A DNA stretch of 8,788 nt from JBHJHK01 sp050330975 (GTDB lineage: Bacteria > Pseudomonadota > Gammaproteobacteria > Competibacterales > Competibacteraceae). Shown here one piece after another: positions 1 to 8,221 of the stretch; positions within the stretch are counted from its first letter, which is position 1, and every line of letters starts with the position of its first letter. The position numbers and the translations under genes are program-made. The notes below the pieces were generated by a model that ran no database searches, was not told the DNA's origin, and worked only from the letters and a program-made list of their open reading frames with translations. The stretch covers positions 1 through 8,788 of the forward strand of contig JBHJHK010000031.1 in assembly GCA_050330975.1 (NCBI GenBank). Direction: 5' to 3'.

Positions 1-869
1 GGGTCGTAGTCCTCTAGGACGAAGTCGTCGATGGTGTAATCGTCGATGGTGGCGGGAACGCGCCGCAACCCGAGCCTTGGCCAGGGCCGTGGGGTGCGGG
101 TCAATTGGCGGCGGACGACTTCCAGGTGGTTGAGGTAGAGGTGAACATCCCCTCCCATCCAGATAAAGGTCCCGGGCTTGAGCCCGGTCTGTTGGGCCAC
201 CATGAGCTGGAGGGCCACGGCCCCCACCCAATTGAAGGGAGTACCCAAGAACAAATCGCAGCTGCGCATGTACAACAGGCAGTGGAGCCGGCCGTCGGAG
301 GTGACGTGGAACTGGTAGAGGAGGTGGCAGGGGGGCAGCGCCATGGCCTCTAGCTCGGCCACATTCCAGGCGTGGAACAGCATGCGCCGACTGCTGGGGG
401 CGGTTTTGAGGGTGTGGAGGAGGGTCTGGATCTGGTCGTGCTGGCGGCCGTCGGGGCCCTGCCAGCGCCGCCACTGTTTGCCGTACACCGGTCCCAAATC
501 GCCCCATCGCGCGGCAAAGGTCGGGTCTTCGAGGATCCGGCGTTCAAAGTCCTCCGGGGCCATGTCTTCCCCCGTGGTCCGACGATAGGTCGCCAGGGGC
601 CAAGCGGTCCAGATGTGGACGTCTTGTAGCAGCAGAGGGCGGATGTTGGTCTGGCCCGTCAAAAACCACAGCATTTCCCTGATGGCCGTGCGCCAGGCCA
701 CCCGTTTAGTGGTCAATACCGGCACTTGGCCATCTGTGATGTCAAAGCGGGCAGTGGCGCCAAACAGCGCCAGAGTCCCCACGCCGGTGCGGTCCTCGCG
801 GCGGTCCCCGGTGGTCGAGACCGCCGCCAAAAGGTCCAGGTATTGGTACTCCGGATGGCGAGGACTCAA
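1..869 (-). CDS. thyA: Thymidylate synthase ThyA (3' end beyond the window)
   Basis: It methylates dUMP to dTMP using 5,10-methylenetetrahydrofolate in the cytosol, the last step of de novo dTMP synthesis. The frame gives 289 codons before the left edge, ending in LEDYD and a partial Pro codon; by family comparison only about a dozen residues are missing. Visible landmarks: DRTGVGT (26-32), the SRR phosphate-binding motif, catalytic Cys181 in LPPCH, RSCD (202-205), PFN (Asn213) and GGDVHLY (239-245). A stretch of 32 residues (91-122) separates IWTAW from GDLGPVYG, where E. coli has 4, making this a long-form ThyA. The start is the TTG at 869-867, which overlaps the lgt TGA (868-866). It is preceded by AAGGAAAGG and yields MSPRHPEYQYLDLL. 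No ATG fits the family N-terminus. Co-transcription with lgt is classical in gammaproteobacteria. Confidence 0.96.
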   Translation of the reverse strand, partial: MSPRHPEYQYLDLLAAVSTTGDRREDRTGVGTLALFGATARFDITDGQVPVLTTKRVAWRTAIREMLWFLTGQTNIRPLLLQDVHIWTAWPLATYRRTTGEDMAPEDFERRILEDPTFAARWGDLGPVYGKQWRRWQGPDGRQHDQIQTLLHTLKTAPSSRRMLFHAWNVAELEAMALPPCHLLYQFHVTSDGRLHCLLYMRSCDLFLGTPFNWVGAVALQLMVAQQTGLKPGTFIWMGGDVHLYLNHLEVVRRQLTRTPRPWPRLGLRRVPATIDDYTIDDFVLEDYD

Positions 870-1714
870 GGGATGGCCCTTTCCTTGGATCCCGACGACG
901 GCCTTCCATAGGCCCAGAGAATCAATAAAAGCCCCGCGAGGATCATGGGAACACACAGCAATTGGCCCATGGTCATCCAGCCAAAGGCCACAAAGCCCCG
1001 GGCGGGGTCGTACTGGCGGACGAATTCCACGGCGAAGCGAAAGGTCCCATAGCCCAGCAAAAACAGCCCCGATACCGCGGCGGTGGGGCGGGGTTTGGCG
1101 GCAAACCACCACAGGATGACAAACAATGCCAAGCCCTCTAGGGCGGCTTCGTAGAGCTGGGAGGGGTGGCGGGGCACGGCGACCGTGCCGTGGAAGGCAT
1201 CGGCCTGGGGAAAGACCATCCCCCAGGGGACGTCGGTGGGCCGGCCCCACAGTTCTTGGTTGATAAAGTTGCCGATGCGGCCAAAGAACAGTCCCGGGGG
1301 CACCAGTGGGGCGATGAAGTCCGTCACCTGGAAAAAGCCCTTGCCCTGGCGGTAGGCGAACCAGGCCATGGCGACGATCACCCCCAACAGGCCGCCGTGG
1401 AAGGCCATGCCCCCTTCCCAGATGCGAAACGCCATGGGGGGATCGGCCACAAAGCGCTGGAAGTCGTAGAACAGCACAAACCCCAACCGGCCGCCGACGA
1501 TGACCCCCAAGATGGCGTAGAACACCATGTCGTCCACCTGTTGCGGCGTCCAACCCTCAAACCCGCGGCGCCCGGCCCGGTAACGGCCCAGGAGCCAGCC
1601 GGCGACAAAGCCCAATAGGTACATGAGGCCGTACCAGCGGATCTGTAACACCCCCAAGTCGAGGGCCACGGGGTCGAATTGGGGATGGACAAAAAAAGTA
1701 GTGGTATCGGGCAT
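866..1714 (-). CDS. lgt: Prolipoprotein diacylglyceryl transferase Lgt
   Basis: This inner-membrane enzyme transfers a diacylglyceryl group from phosphatidylglycerol to the lipobox cysteine of prolipoproteins, the first step of lipoprotein maturation. The product is 282 residues, normal for the family, with about seven hydrophobic segments. Family motifs are present in order: an N-terminal WYGLMYLLGF, GGRLGFVLFY (74-83), HGG (His106), the Lgt signature GRIGNFINQELWGR (145-158), HPSQLYEA, and a late FRFAVEFVRQ carrying a conserved arginine region. The start is the ATG at 1714; no clear Shine-Dalgarno precedes it. It sits 22 bases after the rlmI stop, so re-initiation or coupling is plausible. 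Its TGA overlaps the TTG of thyA. All catalytic landmarks I know are intact. Confidence 0.97.
   Translation of the reverse strand: MPDTTTFFVHPQFDPVALDLGVLQIRWYGLMYLLGFVAGWLLGRYRAGRRGFEGWTPQQVDDMVFYAILGVIVGGRLGFVLFYDFQRFVADPPMAFRIWEGGMAFHGGLLGVIVAMAWFAYRQGKGFFQVTDFIAPLVPPGLFFGRIGNFINQELWGRPTDVPWGMVFPQADAFHGTVAVPRHPSQLYEAALEGLALFVILWWFAAKPRPTAAVSGLFLLGYGTFRFAVEFVRQYDPARGFVAFGWMTMGQLLCVPMILAGLLLILWAYGRPSSGSKERAIP
878..886 (-). promoter_or_regulatory. Ribosome binding site deciding the TTG start of thyA
   Basis: AAGGAAAGG on the minus strand lies 8 bases before the TTG at 869-867 and inside the last codons of lgt. It is the reason for choosing this non-ATG start. The TTG shares two bases with the lgt stop codon, so thyA translation is probably coupled to lgt. 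The coupling is inference. Confidence 0.6.
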
Positions 1715-1736
1715 GGGCTCGGGGCCTAGGGGTGGG

Positions 1737-2951
1737 TTAGGCCGGCAGAGTTCGACAAAAGCTGGCCTTGAGGTAGTCGGTTTCGGGAATGGCCGGATGG
1801 AGGGGGTGGGCGGCGGCCTGGTGGCCCCGCTCCACCACCATCAAATGGCGATCCAGGTGGCGGGCCGCCTGGAGTAAAGTGGCGTGGAGATCGTCGCGGC
1901 CAAAATGCTGGGAACAGGAGCATGCCACCAACAGCCCATCCCGGCTCAACAATCTCATGGCTGCTTCAAACAGCCGCCGGTAGGCGATGGCCCCGGCCTT
2001 CCAGTCCTTTTTGCGCTTGATAAACGCCGGGGGATCCACCACTACCACGTCGAAGCGCTGGTTGTCCTGGCGCAGGTTCTTGAGGGTAGTGAGGCCATCC
2101 CCCGCCGCAAGTTGCAACTTGGCGGCCACCCCGTTGAGATCGGCGCTCTGGGCCGCCAGCTCCAGGGCGCTTTGGGAGGTGTCGACGCACAACACCTCGT
2201 CGGCGCCAGAGGCGGCGGCGGTGATGCCCCAGGCCCCGGTGTAGCTAAAGGCGTCCAGCACCCGGCCTTTGACGTGGCGGCGAAACCGGGTGCGGTTATC
2301 GCGCTGGTCGTAGAACCAGCCGGTCTTTTGGCCGTGGACGGGATCGACCACAAAGCGCAGGCCCTCTTCCTCTAGAATCAAGGGTGCCACGGGGTCCAGG
2401 CTCTCCTCGACGGCCACGTAGCTCTCCAAGCCCTCTAGGGCCCGCACCGAACTGTCGTTGCGCCAGACCACGGCCTTGGGGCGCAGCACTTTGATCAGCG
2501 CCCCCAGTAACCCATCCTTTTGCTGCTCCATGCCGGCGGTGGTGAGCTGGACCGCCAGCACATCGCCATAGCGGTCCACCACCAGCCCCGGCAGTTGGTC
2601 GGCTTCGCCGTACACCAGGCGGTAAAACGGGGTGGCGAACAGCCGTTGCCGCAGGCTCAAGGCCACTTTGAGGCGGTGGACCAACAGCGAGGGACCAAAG
2701 GGGTGTTGGGCGTCGCGGCTCACCAGTCTGGCGCAGATCAACGAATGGGGGTTGGCGTAGCCGGTGCCCAAGGTCTTGCCCGTGGTGGCCAGTAGCACCA
2801 CGGGTTGGCCCGGTGTCAAATCCTTGAGGGGCGAGCGTTGGACGTCGACTTCGTTGCTGTACACCCAGACGTGGCCGGCCCGCAGCCGGCGCTCTTCGTC
2901 TTTTTTGAGGTACAGGGGAGCGAAGTCTAGGGTGGGAGCAACGGCGGACAT
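1737..2951 (-). CDS. rlmI: 23S rRNA m5C methyltransferase, RlmI (YccW) family
   Basis: By family, this SAM-dependent enzyme methylates C5 of a 23S rRNA cytosine (C1962 in E. coli). The product has 404 residues; E. coli RlmI has 396. An N-terminal PUA-like RNA-binding region (about 10-90, including GHVWVYSNEVD) precedes a Rossmann methyltransferase domain. That domain has the SAM-binding motif VLDAFSYTGAWG (231-242, Asp233), the VVVDPPAF motif (Asp306) and ACSCS (Cys344 and Cys346), which holds the cysteine expected in m5C enzymes. The start is the ATG at 2951, with only a poor Shine-Dalgarno; no better internal start is evident and the first nine residues or so look like a non-conserved leader. 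It is the first gene of the rlmI-lgt-thyA run and is divergent from the DUF255 gene. The close paralogue family RlmK/L-C is less likely because of the PUA layout and full length. Confidence 0.93.
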   Translation of the reverse strand: MSAVAPTLDFAPLYLKKDEERRLRAGHVWVYSNEVDVQRSPLKDLTPGQPVVLLATTGKTLGTGYANPHSLICARLVSRDAQHPFGPSLLVHRLKVALSLRQRLFATPFYRLVYGEADQLPGLVVDRYGDVLAVQLTTAGMEQQKDGLLGALIKVLRPKAVVWRNDSSVRALEGLESYVAVEESLDPVAPLILEEEGLRFVVDPVHGQKTGWFYDQRDNRTRFRRHVKGRVLDAFSYTGAWGITAAASGADEVLCVDTSQSALELAAQSADLNGVAAKLQLAAGDGLTTLKNLRQDNQRFDVVVVDPPAFIKRKKDWKAGAIAYRRLFEAAMRLLSRDGLLVACSCSQHFGRDDLHATLLQAARHLDRHLMVVERGHQAAAHPLHPAIPETDYLKASFCRTLPA

Positions 2952-2969
2952 GGGGGCTCAAGGGGGGTC

Positions 2970-2999
2970 GAGGCGTTTGGAGCGCTGGCCCCAAACCTC
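2970..2999. repeat. Inverted repeat in the rlmI / DUF255 divergent gap
   Basis: GTTTGG (2975-2980) and CCAAAC (2991-2996) form a 6-base perfect inverted repeat around a 10-base centre. It can be extended by GAG (2970-2972) and CTC (2997-2999) with a two-base bulge. It lies between the divergent rlmI and DUF255 genes, so it could be an operator or a leader hairpin of rlmI. No T-run follows on either strand, which argues against a terminator. Confidence 0.3.
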
Positions 3000-3020
3000 A
3001 GGAGATGGCCAATGGCTCGC

Positions 3021-3049
3021 ATTGTCCGCCTTTTCACCGCCACCGGCAA
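3021..3049 (-). promoter_or_regulatory. Candidate sigma70-type promoter for rlmI-lgt-thyA
   Basis: Read on the minus strand, TTGCCG (3049-3044) is followed after exactly 17 bases by GACAAT (3026-3021). Each hexamer matches 4 of 6 consensus bases. It would give a leader of about 60 bases to the rlmI ATG, containing the inverted repeat at 2970-2999. This is a motif match only; such matches arise by chance, so confidence is low. Confidence 0.3.
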
Positions 3050-3063
3050 CCGGGGAGAATCCC

Positions 3064-5147
<2,084 letters not shown>

Positions 5148-5151
<4 letters not shown>

Positions 5152-5948
5152 CTGGCCAAGCGACGCCGTGCCAGGGTCGTGGCAACAGCCAGGGCCAGGG
5201 CGGTGTAACCCAGCAATACCAAGAGGTGACCCCACAGCCAGGGCGATGTCTCACCGTCCAACAGCAGGGGCCGCACTAGGGCCACGGCGTGGGCCAAGGG
5301 AAAGCAGTGGGCGCCCCACTGGATGGCGGCGGGCATTTGATCCAGGGGAAAGAACACCCCAGAGAGCAACAGCAACGGGGTGACCACCACGGCGGTGTAG
5401 TAGAGGAAAAAATCGTAGGAGCGGGCCAGGGTGGTGATCACCAAAGCGAGGCTGGCAAAGCAAAGGCCAGTGAGGAACACCACCGGCAACGCCAAGGGCG
5501 CCCAGGGGCTGGCGACGGCCCCCAAAGCCAGGGCGACGATCAACACCGCGCTGCTGTTGACCAGGCTCTTGGTAGCCCCCCACATAGCTTCCCCCACGAC
5601 CACATCGCTGATATCCAGGGGGGCTGCCAGCATGGCGTCCCAGGTGCGCTGGACCGCCATGCGGGTGTAGCCGGAGTACATCCCTTCAAAAGAGGCGGTA
5701 TTCATGGCCGAAGAGCACACCAACCCCGAGGCCAGGAAAGCCAAGTAAGGCACCCCCTCCATGCGGTCGATAAACTGGCCCAGTCCATAGCCCAGGGCCA
5801 GTAGATACAACAGCGGCTCGCCGAAGTTGCTCAAAAGAGAGGGCACTAGGAGTTTTTGCCACACCAAGACGTTGCGCCGCCACACGGCGATCCAACGCAA
5901 GGGGCTTGGCAACGGGTGGGGGACGGGAGGTGCGGCGCTGGCGTTCAC
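5148..5948 (-). CDS. NodJ-type ABC-2 transporter permease
   Basis: This is the inner-membrane permease of a NodI/NodJ-like exporter. Rhizobial NodIJ exports lipo-chitooligosaccharides; in other bacteria the substrate is unknown. The 266-residue product is close to the usual NodJ length. A short cytoplasmic N-terminus with WIAVWRRNVLVWQK is followed by about six hydrophobic segments. Family features include EPLLYLLALGYGLG, the cytoplasmic loop YSGYTRMAVQRTWDAMLAAP, and a C-terminal LLSGVFFPLDQMP...FPLAHAVALVRPLL. I chose the GTG at 5948-5946 because it overlaps the TGA of the preceding small ORF (GTGA), has GGGGGG (5963-5958) 9 bases upstream, and fits the family length. A TTG at 5978 would add 10 residues but has no ribosome binding site. 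It lies downstream of the ATPase gene. Its stop shares CTAG with the DUF255 gene. Confidence 0.92.
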
Positions 5949-6193
5949 GGCTGATGACCCCCCGGCCAGCCCGGACAATCCGCCGGGGTCGGGGGGATGG
6001 CCACCGCAGCGGCGCCCCGCCAGGTGCCCAAAGGCCCCACCAACTCGCCCCTGGGGGCCGATGTGGCCGGGGCGCGGCGCGGCCCTGGGCGCGGGTGGGG
6101 CGCTGGGCGGTCGTCGATGATTTCCGCCACCAGGTGGGAAGGTGGGCCCAGGACCTGGGCACGGCGGGCTTTGGGGGTTGTAACATCGCTCAT
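5945..6193 (-). CDS. Possible small protein between nodI- and nodJ-like genes
   Basis: I do not recognise this 82-residue product. It begins MSDVTTPKARRAQVLG, has one hydrophilic stretch (HLVAEIIDDRP) and becomes proline-, glycine- and arginine-rich, with no membrane segment, signal peptide or metal motif. Support for translation: a perfect GGAGG (6205-6201) lies 7 bases before the ATG; the ORF starts 25 bases after the ATPase stop; its TGA overlaps the permease GTG as GTGA; and most third codon positions are G or C, as in neighbouring genes. Against it: GC-rich DNA readily leaves open frames, the composition is low-complexity, and NodI/NodJ genes are usually adjacent. It could instead be a leader that couples permease translation, or decayed sequence. 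Confidence 0.45.
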   Translation of the reverse strand: MSDVTTPKARRAQVLGPPSHLVAEIIDDRPAPHPRPGPRRAPATSAPRGELVGPLGTWRGAAAVAIPPTPADCPGWPGGHQP

Positions 6194-6200
6194 CAGGTAT

Positions 6201-6205
6201 CCTCC
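6201..6205 (-). promoter_or_regulatory. Strong Shine-Dalgarno of the small ORF
   Basis: GGAGG on the minus strand stands 7 bases before the ATG at 6193, the best-placed ribosome binding site in this operon. The ATPase gene has only a weak one. It is the main reason to take the 82-codon ORF seriously. Confidence 0.55.
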
Positions 6206-6218
6206 GCGCCTTGGGGCG

Positions 6219-7196
6219 TCAATCTTCCCGCAAATCCCGTCCGGTGAGGGTGATGAACACGTCTTCCAGGTTACCCGAGCGCTGGAGGTAGCTGAGGCCG
6301 GCGGCGGTGGCGGCTCCCACCAGGGATTCTGGGGCGTCGGTGTAGTAAAACCCCGTCTCGCCGACGAACTCCACCCGCAAAGCCTTGGCCGACCCCGTCT
6401 CCCGATGCCATTGGGCCAACCCCTGGCCGTGGATTTCCACCACCTGGGGGGCCACGTGGCGGGCCACCAGCCCCGAGGGGGTATCGCTGGCCAAAATGCG
6501 GCCGTGGTCGAGGACGGTGATGCGGTCGCACAACCGCTCGGCCTCTTCCATGTAGTGGGTGGTGAGGACCAAGGTCATGCCGCGGTTGTTCAGGGTTCGC
6601 AGTTGCTGCCACACCCGCTGGCGGGCCTGGGGGTCGAGGCCGGTGGTGGGTTCGTCGAGGATCAAAAGCTCCGGGGCATTGATCAAGGCCCGGATCAGCG
6701 CCAACCGGCGCCGCATCCCCCCCGATAGGGTGCCAATGGGGTCAAAGCGCTTGGCCTCCAGGGCGGCAAAGGCCAGTAGCTCGTCGATGCGCTGCCCCGT
6801 GCTCCGGGGGCTCAGGCCAAAGTAGCTGCCGTAGGTCTTGAGGTTCTCCTCGACGGTGAAGTCGGGGTCGAGGTTGTCGTGCTGGGGGACGATGCCGATG
6901 CGCTGGCGCATGGCGCGGGCTCTGCCGGGAATGGGGTAGCCCAATACCGTCAACTCGCCGCTGCTCGGGGGGGCGTGGCCGGTGACCATGCGCAAAAAGG
7001 TGGTCTTGCCGGCGCCGTTGGGTCCCAACAGGCCCCAGCACTCCCCGCGGGTCACCTGGACGTCCACCCCGGCCACCGCCACAAAGGCGCCGTAGCGTTT
7101 GACCAGACCTTTGGCGGCGATGGCGGGCAAATCGTCCTCGGCCGGGGGCGGGGTGAGGGAGGTGGGAACAAGGGTCGAAGGAGACAACAATTCCAT
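6219..7196 (-). CDS. NodI-type ABC transporter ATP-binding protein
   Basis: This is the ATPase subunit that drives the NodJ-like permease encoded downstream. The 325-residue product has all motifs for ATP hydrolysis: Walker A GPNGAGKTT (58-66), Q-loop IVPQHDNLD (Gln105), signature LSGGM (157-161), Walker B LLILDEPTTGLDP (177-189, Glu182) and switch His214 in TTHYMEEAERL. The ~85-residue C-terminal extension ends in NLEDVFITLTGRDLRE, characteristic of the NodI/DrrA group of drug and lipid exporters. The start is the ATG at 7196. The open frame extends 42 codons further upstream, but that part crosses the divergent promoter region and has no family similarity. The first ~23 residues before DLPAIAAKGLVKRYG are a poorly conserved leader. 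The ribosome binding site is weak (TGGAATTGG). The substrate cannot be read from sequence. Confidence 0.94.
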   Translation of the reverse strand: MELLSPSTLVPTSLTPPPAEDDLPAIAAKGLVKRYGAFVAVAGVDVQVTRGECWGLLGPNGAGKTTFLRMVTGHAPPSSGELTVLGYPIPGRARAMRQRIGIVPQHDNLDPDFTVEENLKTYGSYFGLSPRSTGQRIDELLAFAALEAKRFDPIGTLSGGMRRRLALIRALINAPELLILDEPTTGLDPQARQRVWQQLRTLNNRGMTLVLTTHYMEEAERLCDRITVLDHGRILASDTPSGLVARHVAPQVVEIHGQGLAQWHRETGSAKALRVEFVGETGFYYTDAPESLVGAATAAGLSYLQRSGNLEDVFITLTGRDLRED

Positions 7197-7372
7197 GGGG
7201 CCAATTCCAGGGGGTGGGCAGCCAAGCCAGCGCCATGCGTCGCCGGCGGCGCGAAAGGCGTATAGTGGACACAGGAGATTGCGCTTTGCAACGATGCCGA
7301 GGGGCAGTGCATCCCCTAGCATCTTGGGAACATCGCTTTGGAGGAACCTCGTCGGAGGGAGGATTGCTTGCC
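7197..7372. promoter_or_regulatory. Divergent intergenic region, nodI-like / DUF547
   Basis: These 176 bases must hold promoters for both the exporter operon (minus) and the DUF547 gene (plus), unless transcription enters from elsewhere. On the plus strand TATAGT (7261-7266) matches the -10 consensus at 5 of 6 positions, but I see no -35 at 16-18 bases. On the minus strand TTGCAA (7292-7287) resembles a -35, but the nearest -10-like sequence is 21 bases away. The stretch 7341-7363 is rich in GGAGG and contains the DUF547 ribosome binding site. No operator repeat stands out. Confidence 0.3.
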
Positions 7373-8221
7373 ATGACCTTGTTGAATCCGCGCTTTTGGG
7401 AGAGCGACCGCTACCACCCAGAACAGTTGCCAGATGCCCTGGCCGCAGAGTTGACGTCCATCCGCGCCGTCTACTACAACGATGAGGCCAATACCTTCGA
7501 CTACGCCGCCTTTGCCAGCTCGGCGGCCTTAAACCGCTACACGGCGGTGGCCCGGGCCCTGGCCGATGCCAGACCCGGTGATTTGAACCGCAGCCAGCGG
7601 TTGGCCTTTTGGCTCAACGTCTTCAACGGTCTAGCCATCCACGGCATCACCACCCTAAAGCCCGGCCCCGGTGCCATCCCCAAGGGGCTGTTCACCGACT
7701 CCCAGTACGTCATCGGCAACCGCCCCCTCTCCTTGGACGACGTGGAACACGGCCTGCTCCGCCACAACGGCAAAAAGTTTCGCGCCTTGACGGCGCCGTG
7801 GTCCCGCGACGACCCCCGGCTCGCCTGGAGCGTGGAACCCCGGGACCCCCGGGTGCACTTCGCCCTGTACTCGGCGTGTCGTTCATCGCCCCTGTGGCGG
7901 GTATTTCGCGCCGCCACAGTGGATGCTCAGCTGGACGAGGCCACCCGCGAGGCCATCGGCCGCGGGTTTGTCATGACCGACGACGGCCTTACCTTGACCT
8001 TGACGGTGCCCAAGATGTTCCAGTGGTACGCCCGGGATTTTGGGCCCGACAATCGGGCGTTGGTGGAGTTTATCGCCGGCTACCGCGATCCCCGAGAAGC
8101 CGAGCGGCTGCGGATCAACGCCGAGCGGGTGAGCTTTGCCTATCGGGACTTCGACTGGCGCCTCAATGGGCCCACTAGCGCTCGGGATCAAACCGTTGGC
8201 CCAGGCTACCCGGCGCGTTGA
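7373..8221 (+). CDS. DUF547 domain protein
   Basis: This 282-residue protein is of unknown function; DUF547 proteins are widespread in bacteria and plants, and many resemble papain-like folds. Diagnostic segments are SQRLAFWLNVFNGLAIHGI (74-92), the GNRPLSLDDVEHGLLRH segment, RVHFALYSACRSSPLW (160-175), in which relatives usually have a Cys/Ser-Pro pair, and the terminal AYRDFDWRLN. No signal peptide or lipobox is evident, so a cytosolic location is likely; many relatives are exported. The start is the ATG at 7373, preceded by GGAGGGAGG (7354-7362). The frame runs further upstream to a GTG at 7214, but those residues are arginine-rich and unlike the family. The last 17 residues after DWRLN are not family-like and are antisense to the conserved end of the permease gene on the other strand. 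Confidence 0.92.
   Translation: MTLLNPRFWESDRYHPEQLPDALAAELTSIRAVYYNDEANTFDYAAFASSAALNRYTAVARALADARPGDLNRSQRLAFWLNVFNGLAIHGITTLKPGPGAIPKGLFTDSQYVIGNRPLSLDDVEHGLLRHNGKKFRALTAPWSRDDPRLAWSVEPRDPRVHFALYSACRSSPLWRVFRAATVDAQLDEATREAIGRGFVMTDDGLTLTLTVPKMFQWYARDFGPDNRALVEFIAGYRDPREAERLRINAERVSFAYRDFDWRLNGPTSARDQTVGPGYPAR

Noticed and set aside
1166..1618. 150-codon open frame on the plus strand inside lgt
   Set aside because: It is an antisense shadow of a well-conserved gene. Long opposite-strand frames are expected in GC-rich coding DNA.
2970..2999. Inverted repeat as an intrinsic terminator
   Set aside because: It lies between divergent starts and has no T-run on either strand.
2764..3063. Upstream extension of the DUF255 reading frame by 100 codons
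   Set aside because: It is antisense to the start of rlmI and lacks family similarity. ATG 3064 has a GGGGAG site and matches the family N-terminus.
5289..5804. 171-codon plus-strand frame opposite the NodJ-like permease
   Set aside because: Its Gln/Gly/His-rich composition is the antisense of membrane-segment codons, with no ribosome binding site or recognisable domain.
7261..7266. TATAGT as a full promoter for the DUF547 gene
   Set aside because: There is a good -10 match but no acceptable -35 or extended -10, so it is kept only as a remark on the intergenic region.
7197..7322. 42-codon N-terminal extension of the NodI-like ATPase
   Set aside because: It crosses the divergent intergenic region, is unlike NodI proteins, and ATG 7196 gives a normal-length product.
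7214..7372. Arginine-rich N-terminal extension of the DUF547 protein from a GTG
   Set aside because: It has no family similarity, and a clear GGAGGGAGG precedes ATG 7373.
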